64,000 bases of DNA from Sellimonas catena (GCF_045063725.1 NZ_CP173695.1); one strand, 5' to 3'. Positions 8,822-17,555 are shown, numbered from the stretch's first letter. The notes: generated from the sequence alone by a model not told the origin. Translations and numbers: made by a program.

Positions 8822-9868
8822 TTATTTTTCCCGCAGCATTTCTGTCTTCCTCTTTTTCCGGAATTTTGGTGTATTAACCTTTTTGTATATTTTCTTTACC
8901 TCATCCGGAACTGCGGCGAAATTGTCATTATAAATTCCCGCATAGGCCAGATTATAAAATCCCTCCAGCAATTCCAGATCTTTTCTGACCGGGTAATATC
9001 CCGTTGTTTTCAGTACGCTTTCAAATGCAGCAATTTCCTCATCACTGAACATCATCATCTGTCTCTCCATCACAGACGGCTTCAAAAGTTCTTCCTTGAT
9101 TTTGCCGACCAGAATATCCTTTTTTAAAGAATGATATCCTTTTAATTCCAGGTCTTCTGCCAGACTTTTAAGTTCTTCTTTCGTCCAGGAGGACATAATT
9201 TCTGCCATCTCAGGATTTCGTGTATATCGTTCCTGCGCATTCCTGTTTTCTGCAAGATGCTTCTGCAAAAGATCCGCAAACTCCCGCAGCTTTGTCTCTG
9301 AGGATTTCTCATTGCGTTCTGCACGGCTCACAGGTTTTTCTGCTCCCCTGAGTCCGAAACTACCCGTTTTCATCTCCTGTTTCAACTCGTCAAATGTCCG
9401 GTAATCCGGATCTCCATAAGTCACCTGAAACTGTCCGCGAAGCTCCTGATTCGCTTTCTCCACGTCCATCCATGTCCTGCTGTCCGGACTTTCTTTTTGT
9501 TTGAGAATATATGGATATGGTTTCTCGTCCGTGACACATTTTTCAATCGTAACACGATATTCCTTTTCTTTTCCTGTCCGGAATGTAAACCATGGTTCCC
9601 TCCCCATGAGATCGTCAATATAAGTATCAGAAGAACACCAGTAATCAAAATTATATCTTCTGACTGCCTGTTCGCCCTCTCTCCACTCTCTTAACTGAAT
9701 TCCGGCCTGGTAAAATTCAAATTCATACTGTTCTGAAACTTCTGTCTCCGCTATTGCCTCCAGAATCACGGCAAGCTGTGAAAAGGTAATGCCTCCCGGC
9801 ACAATACACCGCTTCCATACCGGTGGTTTTGTTTTCTTTTCCGCCAATTTTATCTGAAATGTTTTCAT
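8822..9868 (-). CDS. pRiA4b ORF-3 family protein with C-terminal extension
   Basis: The first 150 residues carry the full family signature: FQIKLAEKKTKPPVWKRCIVP, then ITFSQLAVILEAI and a YEFEFYQ strand. The C-terminal part (from about residue 210) holds a helical region with EELKSLAEDLELKGYHSLKKD that looks SAP- or Rho-N-like, and a second helical repeat. Function unknown. It overlaps in operon with the DUF7309/DUF6930-type gene upstream (9 bases apart). Contrast with the N-terminally short family member at 3600-4124. Confidence 0.82.
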   Translation of the reverse strand: MKTFQIKLAEKKTKPPVWKRCIVPGGITFSQLAVILEAIAETEVSEQYEFEFYQAGIQLREWREGEQAVRRYNFDYWCSSDTYIDDLMGREPWFTFRTGKEKEYRVTIEKCVTDEKPYPYILKQKESPDSRTWMDVEKANQELRGQFQVTYGDPDYRTFDELKQEMKTGSFGLRGAEKPVSRAERNEKSSETKLREFADLLQKHLAENRNAQERYTRNPEMAEIMSSWTKEELKSLAEDLELKGYHSLKKDILVGKIKEELLKPSVMERQMMMFSDEEIAAFESVLKTTGYYPVRKDLELLEGFYNLAYAGIYNDNFAAVPDEVKKIYKKVNTPKFRKKRKTEMLREK

Positions 9869-9877
9869 CTGTATCTC

Positions 9878-10900
9878 CTACATCCGGTTTTCAATCTTCT
9901 TCATCAGTTCCTCAAGCACTTCCGTTCTTCCTAATTCCGTCTCAATCCCCAGCTCCTGGCAGATCTGTTCCAGCGCCTTGATGATCCACGGATTTCCGGA
10001 AGTGATCTTTCTCATTCTTCCCTGCTGTTTCAGATGGCTTAAGAGGAAATTGGATACCACAGACAGCTCTGTCTCCTCCGGTTTGAGGAAATACCGGGTT
10101 ATGATTTTTCCGGTCTTTTCGTCCGCCGCAACGAACAGAAATGGATTTCTCGGTCTTCCCGCCTCTTCGTCGCTTTCTGCGATATGAGTATAGTAAAAAT
10201 CAATCTGAACATTCTGCTCTTTTTCCGGAGTATTTTTCAGTTCTTCTTTTAATTCTTCTTTCTGAATCTGCATTCCCATGTATGGCCTGGTCTGTTTCGA
10301 AATCTTTGCCGGGAACATGTTCCAGAGTCCGGTCTCTACATTGAAAATCCGGCAGAGCCGTTCATTTTCCTCCCACTTCATTGGAAGCTTCTTTTCTTCC
10401 AGCGCCCGGATGCACATAAACAGGTTTCGGATGGCCTCTGTCATCAGAAGCACCTCGTCCTGATCCGGTGAAAATGGAATGTATCTGGAACGGTAAGAGA
10501 TAAAATTCGGCCACATCTCTTCTTTTGCCATCGGAAGATTCAATGCCTTTGAAACCTCCTGCTGTGAATACATCATGTCTGACTTCTTTCCGTATCTGCA
10601 GATCAAAGCGCGGCGGTCCGCCATGGCATAATCTTCGGAAAGATATTCTTCCATTCCGGTTCCCAGTTCCGCAATCATGGTCAGATCCTGCCATCCTTTG
10701 AATCCCGGATAAATCTGGATCTCTTTTTCCTCTCCCTGTCCGTTACCAAGGATACGGAGAAAGACCGGTTCTTTCTCATCTTTTAACTGAATGACGACAT
10801 ACTGATCCTTTGTCAGGTACTCCCATGGTTTCAATTCTTCTATCCGGCAGGCTGCTTCGTACAGTTCCCACCACATCTTTAAAGCTGCTTCTTTGCGCAT
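9878..10900 (-). CDS. DUF7309/DUF6930-type protein
   Basis: The start is the ATG at 10900, which has GGAGG about nine bases upstream; a longer reading to 10957 starts with an extra basic stretch without ribosome site. The protein (about 340 residues) has an N-terminal MWWELYEAACRIEELKPWEYL block and a C-terminal half ending KPEETELSVVSNFLL ... ITSGNPWIIKALEQICQELGIE, the layout I associate with DUF7309 followed by DUF6930. No enzyme motif. It often sits next to pRiA4b ORF-3 proteins, as here, suggesting joint function. Confidence 0.72.
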   Translation of the reverse strand: MRKEAALKMWWELYEAACRIEELKPWEYLTKDQYVVIQLKDEKEPVFLRILGNGQGEEKEIQIYPGFKGWQDLTMIAELGTGMEEYLSEDYAMADRRALICRYGKKSDMMYSQQEVSKALNLPMAKEEMWPNFISYRSRYIPFSPDQDEVLLMTEAIRNLFMCIRALEEKKLPMKWEENERLCRIFNVETGLWNMFPAKISKQTRPYMGMQIQKEELKEELKNTPEKEQNVQIDFYYTHIAESDEEAGRPRNPFLFVAADEKTGKIITRYFLKPEETELSVVSNFLLSHLKQQGRMRKITSGNPWIIKALEQICQELGIETELGRTEVLEELMKKIENRM

Positions 10901-10960
10901 CGTTTTTTTCCTCCGTCTGCTGCTTTCTGATCGCTTGATTTTCGTTGTCTTCCTCATTTA

Positions 10961-11635
10961 CTATACCATTCTTTTTTCCGGCGCGCCATCCCCTTGTGCG
11001 GTTTCCTCGCTGCCTCCCTGTTTTGCCCTCCTGTTTCTGTTATGTTCTATCCATTCGTCCAGAGAGAGAGGTTCGTAGTCGGAATACATGCAGAAGCAGT
11101 TCAGCATGTTGCACGGAATCGTCTCCTCCTCTTTTGTGTACATATTGACCCTTTTTGTCTCCCCGGTTTCCCGGACAAATCGGGATACCAGTACTTCATC
11201 AAAGCTGTCATGGACATGGCCGTACATCATGTAGGTACGCGCGTTTCCTTCCTGGTCTTTCCTGTACTGTCCGTGATAGCAGAAGACCGGATAATGGCAG
11301 AGAATGACTTTCCGTTTGTTGTCTTTCATCTCCGCGTAAGGCCGGATCCATACGAAACGTTCTCGTTCAAAGTCGGAATCCTTCAGATAATAATCGTGAT
11401 TTCCTTCGATCAGATACAGCCTTCCGTGAAGTCTCCGCAGAATCTCATTAGTCCGTTCTCCTTTTTCCATGGAGAAATCTCCCAGAATGACAACCTCGTC
11501 CTTCGGACGTACTTTCTTGTTCCATTTCCGGATCATATATTCATTCATCTCTTCCACATCCGCAAAACCTCTCTTGTCCATCTTTTCATTCAGTCCCCGA
11601 TGGAAAAAGTGGCAGTCCGCAATGTAATACCTCAT
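10961..11635 (-). CDS. Calcineurin-like metallophosphoesterase
   Basis: Metallophosphoesterase of 224 residues: YIADCHFFH (metal site), VVILGDFSM (GD), LIEGNHDYYL (GNHD), ILCHYPVF and MYGHVHDS (GHxH). All metal ligands are intact, unlike the shorter motif set in the enzyme at 7815. The Lys/Gln-rich tail after residue 195 is probably disordered. The next gene (9878) begins 60 bases downstream, so the three genes 10961, 9878 and 8822 form one leftward operon. Confidence 0.88.
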   Translation of the reverse strand: MRYYIADCHFFHRGLNEKMDKRGFADVEEMNEYMIRKWNKKVRPKDEVVILGDFSMEKGERTNEILRRLHGRLYLIEGNHDYYLKDSDFERERFVWIRPYAEMKDNKRKVILCHYPVFCYHGQYRKDQEGNARTYMMYGHVHDSFDEVLVSRFVRETGETKRVNMYTKEEETIPCNMLNCFCMYSDYEPLSLDEWIEHNRNRRAKQGGSEETAQGDGAPEKRMV

Positions 11636-11712
11636 CGTATCGCCTCTTTTCCTTGCACTCTTCTGTTGTTCATATTACAATAAAGTCACCTATTTTTAAA
11701 GGAGGTTTTTCC

Positions 11713-12054
11713 ATGGCTGACAAAGAAACTTCATTTGATATGACGGACTGGGAGCTGTCCGAAGAATATTACAAGGAAAACGAGGAGAATAAAGAGCTGA
11801 AACTGGAAGATTTCATGCTCCCTGAAGACGAAATTCCATCCGCTAGTTCAGATGAGACTCAGGATCCGGCGCTTGCCAGAACCATTTCTGATGTTCAACA
11901 GGTTCTTTCTGTCTATAGAGAAGGAAAATCTGTAGAAGAGATCGCACTTGCACTGTCTTTGGAGGCAGACTATGTCCACACGATTTTATACTGTGCTCAG
12001 GGCTTCTCTGAGGATGATCCGATTGCTGTGGCCCGGCTTGTAATGATGTCATAG
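11713..12054 (+). CDS. Small acidic protein with putative helix-turn-helix end
   Basis: The start MADKETSF at 11713 follows AAAGGAGG with ideal spacing. The 113-residue protein has a strongly acidic first half (EEYYKENEENKELKLEDF) and a C-terminal helical stretch VYREGKSVEEIALALSLEADYVHTIL that resembles a helix-turn-helix of the sigma-region-4 type. I do not recognise the family. It faces away from the phosphoesterase gene and precedes the DtxR-like regulator. Confidence 0.65.
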   Translation: MADKETSFDMTDWELSEEYYKENEENKELKLEDFMLPEDEIPSASSDETQDPALARTISDVQQVLSVYREGKSVEEIALALSLEADYVHTILYCAQGFSEDDPIAVARLVMMS

Positions 12055-12086
12055 TCCACAGTATGTTGCTTTCGGGCAAAAAAGAA

Positions 12087-12138
12087 TTGACATCCGGTTG
12101 TTTCAATGCTACTGTTTTGGTTAGATATTGCTAACCAA
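12087..12138 (+). promoter_or_regulatory. Promoter with palindromic DtxR-like operator
   Basis: A TTGACA -35 at 12087-12092 is followed after 17 bases by TACTGT (12110-12115). Directly downstream, covering the expected transcription start, is a perfect inverted repeat with arms TTGGTTAG (12117-12124) and CTAACCAA (12131-12138). The arms resemble iron-box or MntR-type half sites. The regulator gene begins 15 bases later, so autorepression is likely. Confidence 0.65.
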
Positions 12139-12153
12139 ATGAGGTGAGACGGC

Positions 12154-12978
12154 ATGGCCAAAAATCTTACAGAAGAGAAAATCAAATATCTGCTGTTTTT
12201 ATATGACAGGAAAACTCATCCCCTGTCCGTAACTGCGGCTGCAAAAGCCTGCGGTGTTGCCAAATCCACGTTCAGCCGGACATTGGGTGCCTTTTTTGAG
12301 ATGGGCTACGTGGCGGAACCTGGGAAAACAATGTTATCCCCTGACGGCGAAAAGACAGCCCGTGCTCTCCGGCAGGAAGTTGACCAGATGAAAGAATGGT
12401 TACAGTCGGAGATTTTTCTGCAGGGTGACCTGTTAGAAGCGGAAGCCAGACGGACTGTCTGTGCGCTTTCGACGGACACCCGAAAAAAACTGTATTCCCG
12501 GCACCGTCTTTCCATTTTCTTTGCTTCCCTGAAATCTGTTACTGAAATTCCGGGAGACCGGCTCTGTTTCCAGCTTCCGGACGGAGAGTACGAATTTGCC
12601 TTCTCCATCTACAAGGTTTGGAAAGAAGAAGCACAGCTTTCCATGGCGGATCAGGGTTTTTTCCATCCCGGGCTGCTCCGGATTCAGGAAGGAAAAGGCG
12701 AGGTCTTTTTGAAAATCCGGGAGGTGGAACAGGATTCCCGTGTCCGCGGTATGCGGATGCGTGGGCAGGTGGACAGCCTCTCCTGTCTCATCCACGGCGT
12801 TTCCCGGCCATGCGGACGCCGGGAGGATGCATTTGTCTTTCCGATCCAGCCTCTGGATTTCTTTTACCGGGAGGAGGAGCGGATCCTGCAGGCCAGTGTG
12901 GAGATGGAGTTTACCTGCTCTGTCGGACCAATGCATATGCCAAAGAGCCGCGCTCGAATGATCATGATTTTTAAATAA
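12154..12978 (+). CDS. DtxR-like metal-responsive transcriptional regulator
   Basis: Protein of 274 residues. Residues 10-60 form a winged helix (YLLFLYDRKTHPLSVTAAAKACGVAKSTFSRT, then a wing ending LSPDGEKTA), followed by a DtxR-style dimerisation helix with EAEARRTV. The remaining 170 residues are not typical DtxR or SH3 and I do not recognise them; the metal ligands of classical DtxR are not all evident. Its own promoter carries a DtxR-like operator, and the next operon (YbaN, NosP-type family, two ABC half-transporters) carries another palindrome, so iron or manganese control is a fair inference. Confidence 0.72.
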   Translation: MAKNLTEEKIKYLLFLYDRKTHPLSVTAAAKACGVAKSTFSRTLGAFFEMGYVAEPGKTMLSPDGEKTARALRQEVDQMKEWLQSEIFLQGDLLEAEARRTVCALSTDTRKKLYSRHRLSIFFASLKSVTEIPGDRLCFQLPDGEYEFAFSIYKVWKEEAQLSMADQGFFHPGLLRIQEGKGEVFLKIREVEQDSRVRGMRMRGQVDSLSCLIHGVSRPCGRREDAFVFPIQPLDFFYREEERILQASVEMEFTCSVGPMHMPKSRARMIMIFK

Positions 12979-12986
12979 ACAGCCCT

Positions 12987-13078
12987 TTGTTCCAGGGGCG
13001 GAACAATCAGGACCCGCAGAAAACAGACTGTTTTCCGGGTCCTTTTCCAAAATGTTCCGTCCCCGGAACATTTTTTTT
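12987..13078 (+). terminator. Three tandem hairpins ending in an intrinsic terminator
   Basis: Hairpin 1: TTGTTCC/GGAACAA (12987-13006). Hairpin 2: GGACCCG/CGGGTCC with inner AAAACA/TGTTTT (13010-13042), followed by TTTT. Hairpin 3: AATGTTCCG/CGGAACATT with a 4-base loop (13051-13072), followed by eight T. Hairpins 1 and 3 share the TGTTCC/GGAACA arms and could pair with each other. Confidence 0.85.
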
Positions 13079-13137
13079 GCTTGAAATCCTCTTGCCTCCT
13101 ATGCTAGGATAGGTTCGCAAGTTAGTCGAGACTATCC
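13077..13137 (+). promoter_or_regulatory. Promoter and candidate operator of the ybaN-ABC operon
   Basis: TTGCTT at 13077-13082, 17-base spacer, TATGCT at 13100-13105. Downstream lie nested inverted repeats: GGATAG (13107-13112) with CTATCC (13132-13137), and TAGTC/GACTA (13123-13134). The region ends 23 bases before the ybaN start. The -35 overlaps the T-run of the preceding terminator. Confidence 0.5.
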
Positions 13138-13160
13138 ACCAAGTAAATCAGGAGGTATTT

Positions 13161-13550
13161 ATGAAACGAAATCCTTTTCGCTTTTTGTGGCTGATCGCAG
13201 CCTTTTTGTCACTCGCTCTCGGCGCTGTGGGCGTCGTACTTCCGGTACTGCCGACCACACCGTTTCTTCTGGTAGCCTCTTTTTGTTTTGCAAAAGGCTC
13301 CGAACGGTTCCACCGCTGGTTTATGGGAACACGTCTGTACCAGAATCATCTGGACAGTTTTGTAAAGGAACGGGCCATGACGTTGAAGACGAAGCTCTGT
13401 ATTCTGCTTCCGGCTTCTGCCATGCTTCTGATCGCCATGTATATGATGTCAAATCTGCCGGGCAGGCTTTTCATCGTTTTCCTGATCCTCTTTAAATACA
13501 CCTACTTTTTTACAAAAATCCGTACTATCCCGCAGGGTGAGCAGTCATGA
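13161..13550 (+). CDS. YbaN family inner-membrane protein (DUF454)
   Basis: Protein of 129 residues with the family signature GAVGVVLPVLPTTPFLLVASFCFAKGS, three predicted membrane helices (about 8-28, 30-48, 80-115) and a conserved RFHRWF segment between them. Start has AGGAGGTATTT. It overlaps the next gene by 4 bases and is the first gene of a four-gene operon. The family has no established function; in gut Firmicutes it often accompanies iron-linked ABC half-transporters. Confidence 0.9.
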   Translation: MKRNPFRFLWLIAAFLSLALGAVGVVLPVLPTTPFLLVASFCFAKGSERFHRWFMGTRLYQNHLDSFVKERAMTLKTKLCILLPASAMLLIAMYMMSNLPGRLFIVFLILFKYTYFFTKIRTIPQGEQS

Positions 13551-13900
13551 GGAAGAATCTCAGCACGGCAGACAAAAGAGAGCGTGAAAAGCAGGTCGTC
13601 GATCTGATGATCGCTCTCTACTGCCGTAAAAAGCATCATACAGCAAAGGAACAGCTCTGCCCGGAATGTCTGGAGCTTCGTTCCTACTCGCACCTTCGCT
13701 CGGACCATTGTCCGTTCATGGAATCAAAAACCTTTTGCAGCAACTGCCGCGTGCATTGCTACCGCCCGGAAATGCGGGAACGGATCCGGGAAGTCATGCG
13801 GTTTTCCGGTCCAAGGATGCTGCTGCACCATCCCGTTATGGCAGTGGATCACATGATCTGCTCGATGAAAGAAAAGAAAAAACTAAAAGGAGAACAATGA
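13547..13900 (+). CDS. Nitrous oxide-stimulated promoter family protein
   Basis: Protein of 117 residues rich in Cys and His: CPECLELRSYSHLRSDHCPF, then CSNCRVHCYRPEMRERI and VMRFSGPRMLLHHPV. This cysteine layout (two CxxC-like pairs) is the family hallmark and suggests a zinc or iron site. Translation is coupled to ybaN by a 4-base ATGA-type overlap and the ABC gene starts 2 bases after its stop. Specific function unknown. Confidence 0.9.
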   Translation: MRKNLSTADKREREKQVVDLMIALYCRKKHHTAKEQLCPECLELRSYSHLRSDHCPFMESKTFCSNCRVHCYRPEMRERIREVMRFSGPRMLLHHPVMAVDHMICSMKEKKKLKGEQ

Positions 13901-13901
13901 T

Positions 13902-15635
13902 ATGATCAAGACAAGGCTCATGAAGCTTTTGAAGGGATCTGAAAAATATATTATCCAGAATATTCTCTGGCAGTGGATCGCTCTTTTGTTTCAGATTGCG
14001 GCCATCTTTGCGGCAGGCACGTTTCTGCAAAGTCTGATGACCGGCGCACTGAATCAGGGAATCTGGATCCGGACCGCCGTCATTGCGGTTCTTTCGCTTC
14101 TTGTCCGCTTTGGCTGCGAAAAAATGGCCGCCATCGCTTCAGGAAAGGCAAGTTCCGACGTCAAACTTGTACTGCGCCGTCAGATTTATGAAAAACTTCT
14201 GCGGATCGGCGCATCGTATAAAGAAAAGGTGCCGACTTCCGAGGTCGTACAGGTAACCACCGAAGGGGTGGAACAGTTGGAGATCTACTATGGAAAATAT
14301 CTTCCACAGTTGTTTTACAGCCTTCTGGCTCCGGTCACACTGTTTCTTGTGCTGGCTCCTGTCAGCCTAAAGGCAAGCCTCATTCTTCTGATCTGTGTGC
14401 CGCTGATTCCGGTATCCATTGTGGCGGTGCAGAAATTTGCCAAAAAACTGCTGAATAAATACTGGGGAATCTACACGGAGCTCGGTGACAGTTTTCTGGA
14501 AAATCTGCAGGGACTGACAACTCTGAAAATCTATCAGGCAGACGGGATGAAAGCCCGTGAGATGGACGAGGAGGCCGAACGCTTCCGCAAGATTACCATG
14601 AAGGTACTGACCATGCAGCTGAATTCTGTCAGTGTGATGGATCTTGTCGCCTACGGCGGCGCGGCCATCGGAATGATCGTCACCGTACTGGAATACGCGG
14701 ACGGACACGTCAGCTTTGCCGGAGCATTTACCATTATCCTTCTGGCATCGGAATTTTTCATTCCTCTCCGACTCCTTGGTTCTTTCTTCCACATTGCCAT
14801 GAACGGAATGTCGGCAAGTGACAAGATTTTCCGGATTCTGGATCTGGAAGAAGGACAGGGCGGAATAAAACATCTGGAGGCCGGTCCGGTACAGGCATCC
14901 TTTGACCACGTAGAATTTTCCTATGAAAAAGAGAAACCGGTATTAAAGGATATTTCCCTGACCATTCCGGCAGGCAGCTTTATCTCCCTTGTCGGTGTTT
15001 CCGGCTGTGGAAAAAGTACTGCCGCCGCTCTTCTGACCGGGAAGATCCGGAACTTCCGCGGCCGGATCCGGATCAACGGAATTCCGGTATCCGAAATCCG
15101 TGAGGAGAATCTGATGCATGCCGTCACCTTGATCCGCCACAACAGTTATCTCTTTAAAGGAACGGTCCGGGACAATCTCCGGATGGGAAATCCTGATGCG
15201 TCCGATTCCGAGATGAAAGATGCGCTTCAGAAAGTGCGTCTTCTGGAATTTCTGGAAAACCAGAACGGACTGGATACGGTGCTTGAGGAGCAGGGAAGCA
15301 ATTTCTCCGGCGGTCAGAGACAGCGTCTTGCCATTGCAAGAGCCCTTCTCCATGATACGCCAATGTACATTCTCGACGAAGCGGCGTCGAATATTGATGT
15401 AGAAAGCGAAGACCAGATCATGGAAGTGGTCCGGGAACTCGCAAAGACAAAGACCATTCTCTTTATTTCCCACCGTCTGGCCAATGTGACGGCATCCGAC
15501 TGCATCTACATGATGGAAAAAGGGGAAATCTCCGAGAGCGGTACACACGAGGAACTGATGCTGCAAAACGGCAGCTATGCGGCCATGTTCAAAAAGCAGC
15601 AGGATTTATGCAGGATAAGGGGGATTGAATCATGA
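13902..15635 (+). CDS. ABC half-transporter, permease plus ATPase (first subunit)
   Basis: Protein of 577 residues with a type-1 exporter membrane domain (residues about 20-300, six helices) and an ATPase domain with Walker A GVSGCGKST near 365, signature FSGGQRQR near 469, and Walker B PMYILDEAASN. It overlaps the second half-transporter by 4 bases, so the two form a heterodimer. The Ala after the Walker B Glu replaces the usual Pro, common in such pairs. With the DtxR-like regulator upstream, a role in iron-siderophore handling like IrtAB or YbtPQ is plausible; multidrug export is the alternative. Confidence 0.88.
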   Translation: MIKTRLMKLLKGSEKYIIQNILWQWIALLFQIAAIFAAGTFLQSLMTGALNQGIWIRTAVIAVLSLLVRFGCEKMAAIASGKASSDVKLVLRRQIYEKLLRIGASYKEKVPTSEVVQVTTEGVEQLEIYYGKYLPQLFYSLLAPVTLFLVLAPVSLKASLILLICVPLIPVSIVAVQKFAKKLLNKYWGIYTELGDSFLENLQGLTTLKIYQADGMKAREMDEEAERFRKITMKVLTMQLNSVSVMDLVAYGGAAIGMIVTVLEYADGHVSFAGAFTIILLASEFFIPLRLLGSFFHIAMNGMSASDKIFRILDLEEGQGGIKHLEAGPVQASFDHVEFSYEKEKPVLKDISLTIPAGSFISLVGVSGCGKSTAAALLTGKIRNFRGRIRINGIPVSEIREENLMHAVTLIRHNSYLFKGTVRDNLRMGNPDASDSEMKDALQKVRLLEFLENQNGLDTVLEEQGSNFSGGQRQRLAIARALLHDTPMYILDEAASNIDVESEDQIMEVVRELAKTKTILFISHRLANVTASDCIYMMEKGEISESGTHEELMLQNGSYAAMFKKQQDLCRIRGIES

Positions 15636-17287
15636 AACGACGAAGCGGAATCAAAATCATGGGACAGCTGATCGGACTCGTACGTCCTCTGCTCCATGTC
15701 ATGCTTGCGGCCATCCTCCTGGGAGTGGCAGGCTATCTGTGCGCTATTTTCCTTACGGTCATGGCCGGCGCTGGAATTCTGAAGCTTTCCGGCCTGACGG
15801 GCGGATTTTCACTGAGATTTCTGTTTCTCTGTCTTGGGGCTGCTGCCATTCTCAGAGGCATTCTCCACTACGGTGAACAGGCATGCAACCACTATATCGC
15901 GTTCAAGCTGCTGGCGCTGATCCGTCATAAGGTCTTTGCCGCCCTCCGCCGTCTCTGTCCGGCAAAGCTGGACGGGAAGGATAAAGGAAATCTGATTTCC
16001 ATCCTGACGACGGACATTGAACTTCTGGAAGTGTTTTATGCCCACACCATTTCACCGATTGCCATTGCCGTGCTGACCTGCCTGATCATGGAAGTTTTTT
16101 TCTTCCGCTACAGCATCCCGGCAGGAATCTTTGCGCTGTGCGGCTATGTGGCAGTCGGCGTTCTCATTCCGGTGTGGAATTCACGGAAAGGTGCCGGATC
16201 CGGAATGGCATTCCGGAATGAATTCGGTGAGCTGAACAGTTTTGTTCTGGACAGCCTTCGGGGACTGGATGAAACAATCCAGTACAGCTGCGGCAAAGAA
16301 CGGATGGAAGAACTGGAAGCGCGGAGCAGGGAACTCAACCGGAAACAGACTGTGATGAAAGAACTGGAAGGAAACCAGAGAGGACTGACAAGTCTTCTGA
16401 TCCTGTTCTTCTCTTTCGGGATGCTCTTCTTATGCGCATGGATGTGCATGGAAGGCCGGATGGATATGGAAGGCGCTTTTCTGTGTACGATTCTGATGAT
16501 GGGCTCCTTTGGCCCGGTCGTGGCGCTGTCCGGACTTTCCAATAATCTGATGCAGACACTTGCAAGCGGCGAACGTGTTCTGTCTCTTCTGGAAGAAGAA
16601 CCGGAAATTGAAGAAGTCACCGGAAAAGAACCGTCTGAATTCGGGTCTGTCGAATGTCAGAATCTTTCCTTTGCATACGAGGAGGAACAGATCCTTTCCG
16701 ATTATTCCATTTCCATTCCAAAGGGAAGCCGGATCGGTCTGCATGGAAAGAGCGGTTCCGGAAAATCCACGCTTCTCAAACTTCTGATGCGCTTTTATGA
16801 TACGGACAGCGGTTCCATCCAGATCGACAGACGGGAGATTGCTTCGATCAACACGAAAGACCTCCGGGATATGGAAAGTTATGTCACTCAGGAGACAAGC
16901 CTCTTCCACGATTCCATTGCCAACAATATCGCGGTCGCAAAGCCGGGCGCGTCCCGGGCTGAAATCGAGGAAGCCGCGAAAAAGGCATCTCTCCATGAGT
17001 TTATCATGAGCCTTCCGAATGGATATGACACCATGGTCGGAGAACTCGGAGATACTCTCTCCGGCGGAGAAAAGCAGAGGATCGGGGTGGCAAGAGCCTT
17101 TCTCCACGATGCTCCGCTCATCCTTCTGGACGAGCCGACCAGCAACCTGGATTCCCTCAACGAAAGCATCATTCTGAGATCTCTCAAAGATCTGGGCCGG
17201 GACAAAACAATCGTCATCGTCTCCCACCGCGAGTCCACCATGGCGGCTGCCGAAAAGGTCTATGAAATGTCCGGTCGGGTTTCCTGA
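15632..17287 (+). CDS. ABC half-transporter, permease plus ATPase (second subunit)
   Basis: Partner of the preceding gene, 551 residues. Six membrane helices in the first 300 residues with NHYIAFKLLALIRHKVFAAL as coupling region, then Walker A GKSGSGKST near 371, signature LSGGEKQR near 476, Walker B LILLDEPTSNLD, and H-loop SHRES. The ATPase motifs are fully canonical, so this is likely the catalytic-site donor of the heterodimer. Last gene of the operon; no strong terminator was seen before the next promoter at 17346. Confidence 0.88.
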   Translation: MKRRSGIKIMGQLIGLVRPLLHVMLAAILLGVAGYLCAIFLTVMAGAGILKLSGLTGGFSLRFLFLCLGAAAILRGILHYGEQACNHYIAFKLLALIRHKVFAALRRLCPAKLDGKDKGNLISILTTDIELLEVFYAHTISPIAIAVLTCLIMEVFFFRYSIPAGIFALCGYVAVGVLIPVWNSRKGAGSGMAFRNEFGELNSFVLDSLRGLDETIQYSCGKERMEELEARSRELNRKQTVMKELEGNQRGLTSLLILFFSFGMLFLCAWMCMEGRMDMEGAFLCTILMMGSFGPVVALSGLSNNLMQTLASGERVLSLLEEEPEIEEVTGKEPSEFGSVECQNLSFAYEEEQILSDYSISIPKGSRIGLHGKSGSGKSTLLKLLMRFYDTDSGSIQIDRREIASINTKDLRDMESYVTQETSLFHDSIANNIAVAKPGASRAEIEEAAKKASLHEFIMSLPNGYDTMVGELGDTLSGGEKQRIGVARAFLHDAPLILLDEPTSNLDSLNESIILRSLKDLGRDKTIVIVSHRESTMAAAEKVYEMSGRVS

Positions 17288-17345
17288 TGCCTGAACCTGA
17301 ACCGGTTCCGGATACGCGTCGTATGAGAACTCTCAGACTGCGCTA

Positions 17346-17374
17346 TTGACATTTTCACCGCCATCCTATATAAT
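17346..17374 (+). promoter_or_regulatory. Consensus sigma-A promoter
   Basis: TTGACA at 17346-17351 and TATAAT at 17369-17374 with exactly 17 bases between. This is a perfect match to the vegetative consensus and predicts transcription from about 17381, 270 bases before the CNNM-type gene. Confidence 0.85.
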
Positions 17375-17380
17375 CATCTC

Positions 17381-17555
17381 GACATCTGTCAGTAACAGAT
17401 GATTATTTTCAGAAAGGATGTATTACATTTTTATGGACGACTCAAGCGACGGTGATTCTGAGCATCATAATTTTGTAAAAATGAACATAAATCCGGATAT
17501 GAGGTATAGTCTGTCGTTTCATGAAACAACAGGCTATGCCTTTTTGTGTTTTTTT
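17381..17555 (+). ncRNA. Candidate structured leader RNA or small RNA, class not recognised
   Basis: Predicted 175-nt transcript between the consensus promoter and a strong terminator. It starts with a hairpin CATCTGT/ACAGATG, then a TGTA/TACA element and a TGAT/ATCA element, and ends in the terminator stem. It lies 95 bases upstream of the CNNM-type gene, the layout of a riboswitch or attenuator. It does not match the conserved cores of the Mg M-box, Mn yybP-ykoY or c-di-GMP classes that I know. An in-frame ATG in the region could encode about 46-51 residues but its ribosome site is poor and the terminator would lie in it. Confidence 0.5.
17503..17555 (+). terminator. Intrinsic terminator of the leader RNA
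   Basis: Arms GGTATAGTCTGT (17503-17514) and ACAGGCTATGCC (17529-17540) pair over 12 bp with two G-U pairs, extended by an inner GTTTC/GAAAC helix, and are followed by TTTTTGTGTTTTTTT. Confidence 0.85.

Noticed and set aside
17381..17555. Mn (yybP-ykoY) or Mg (M-box) riboswitch
   Set aside because: The conserved core sequences of these classes are not present; left as unassigned.
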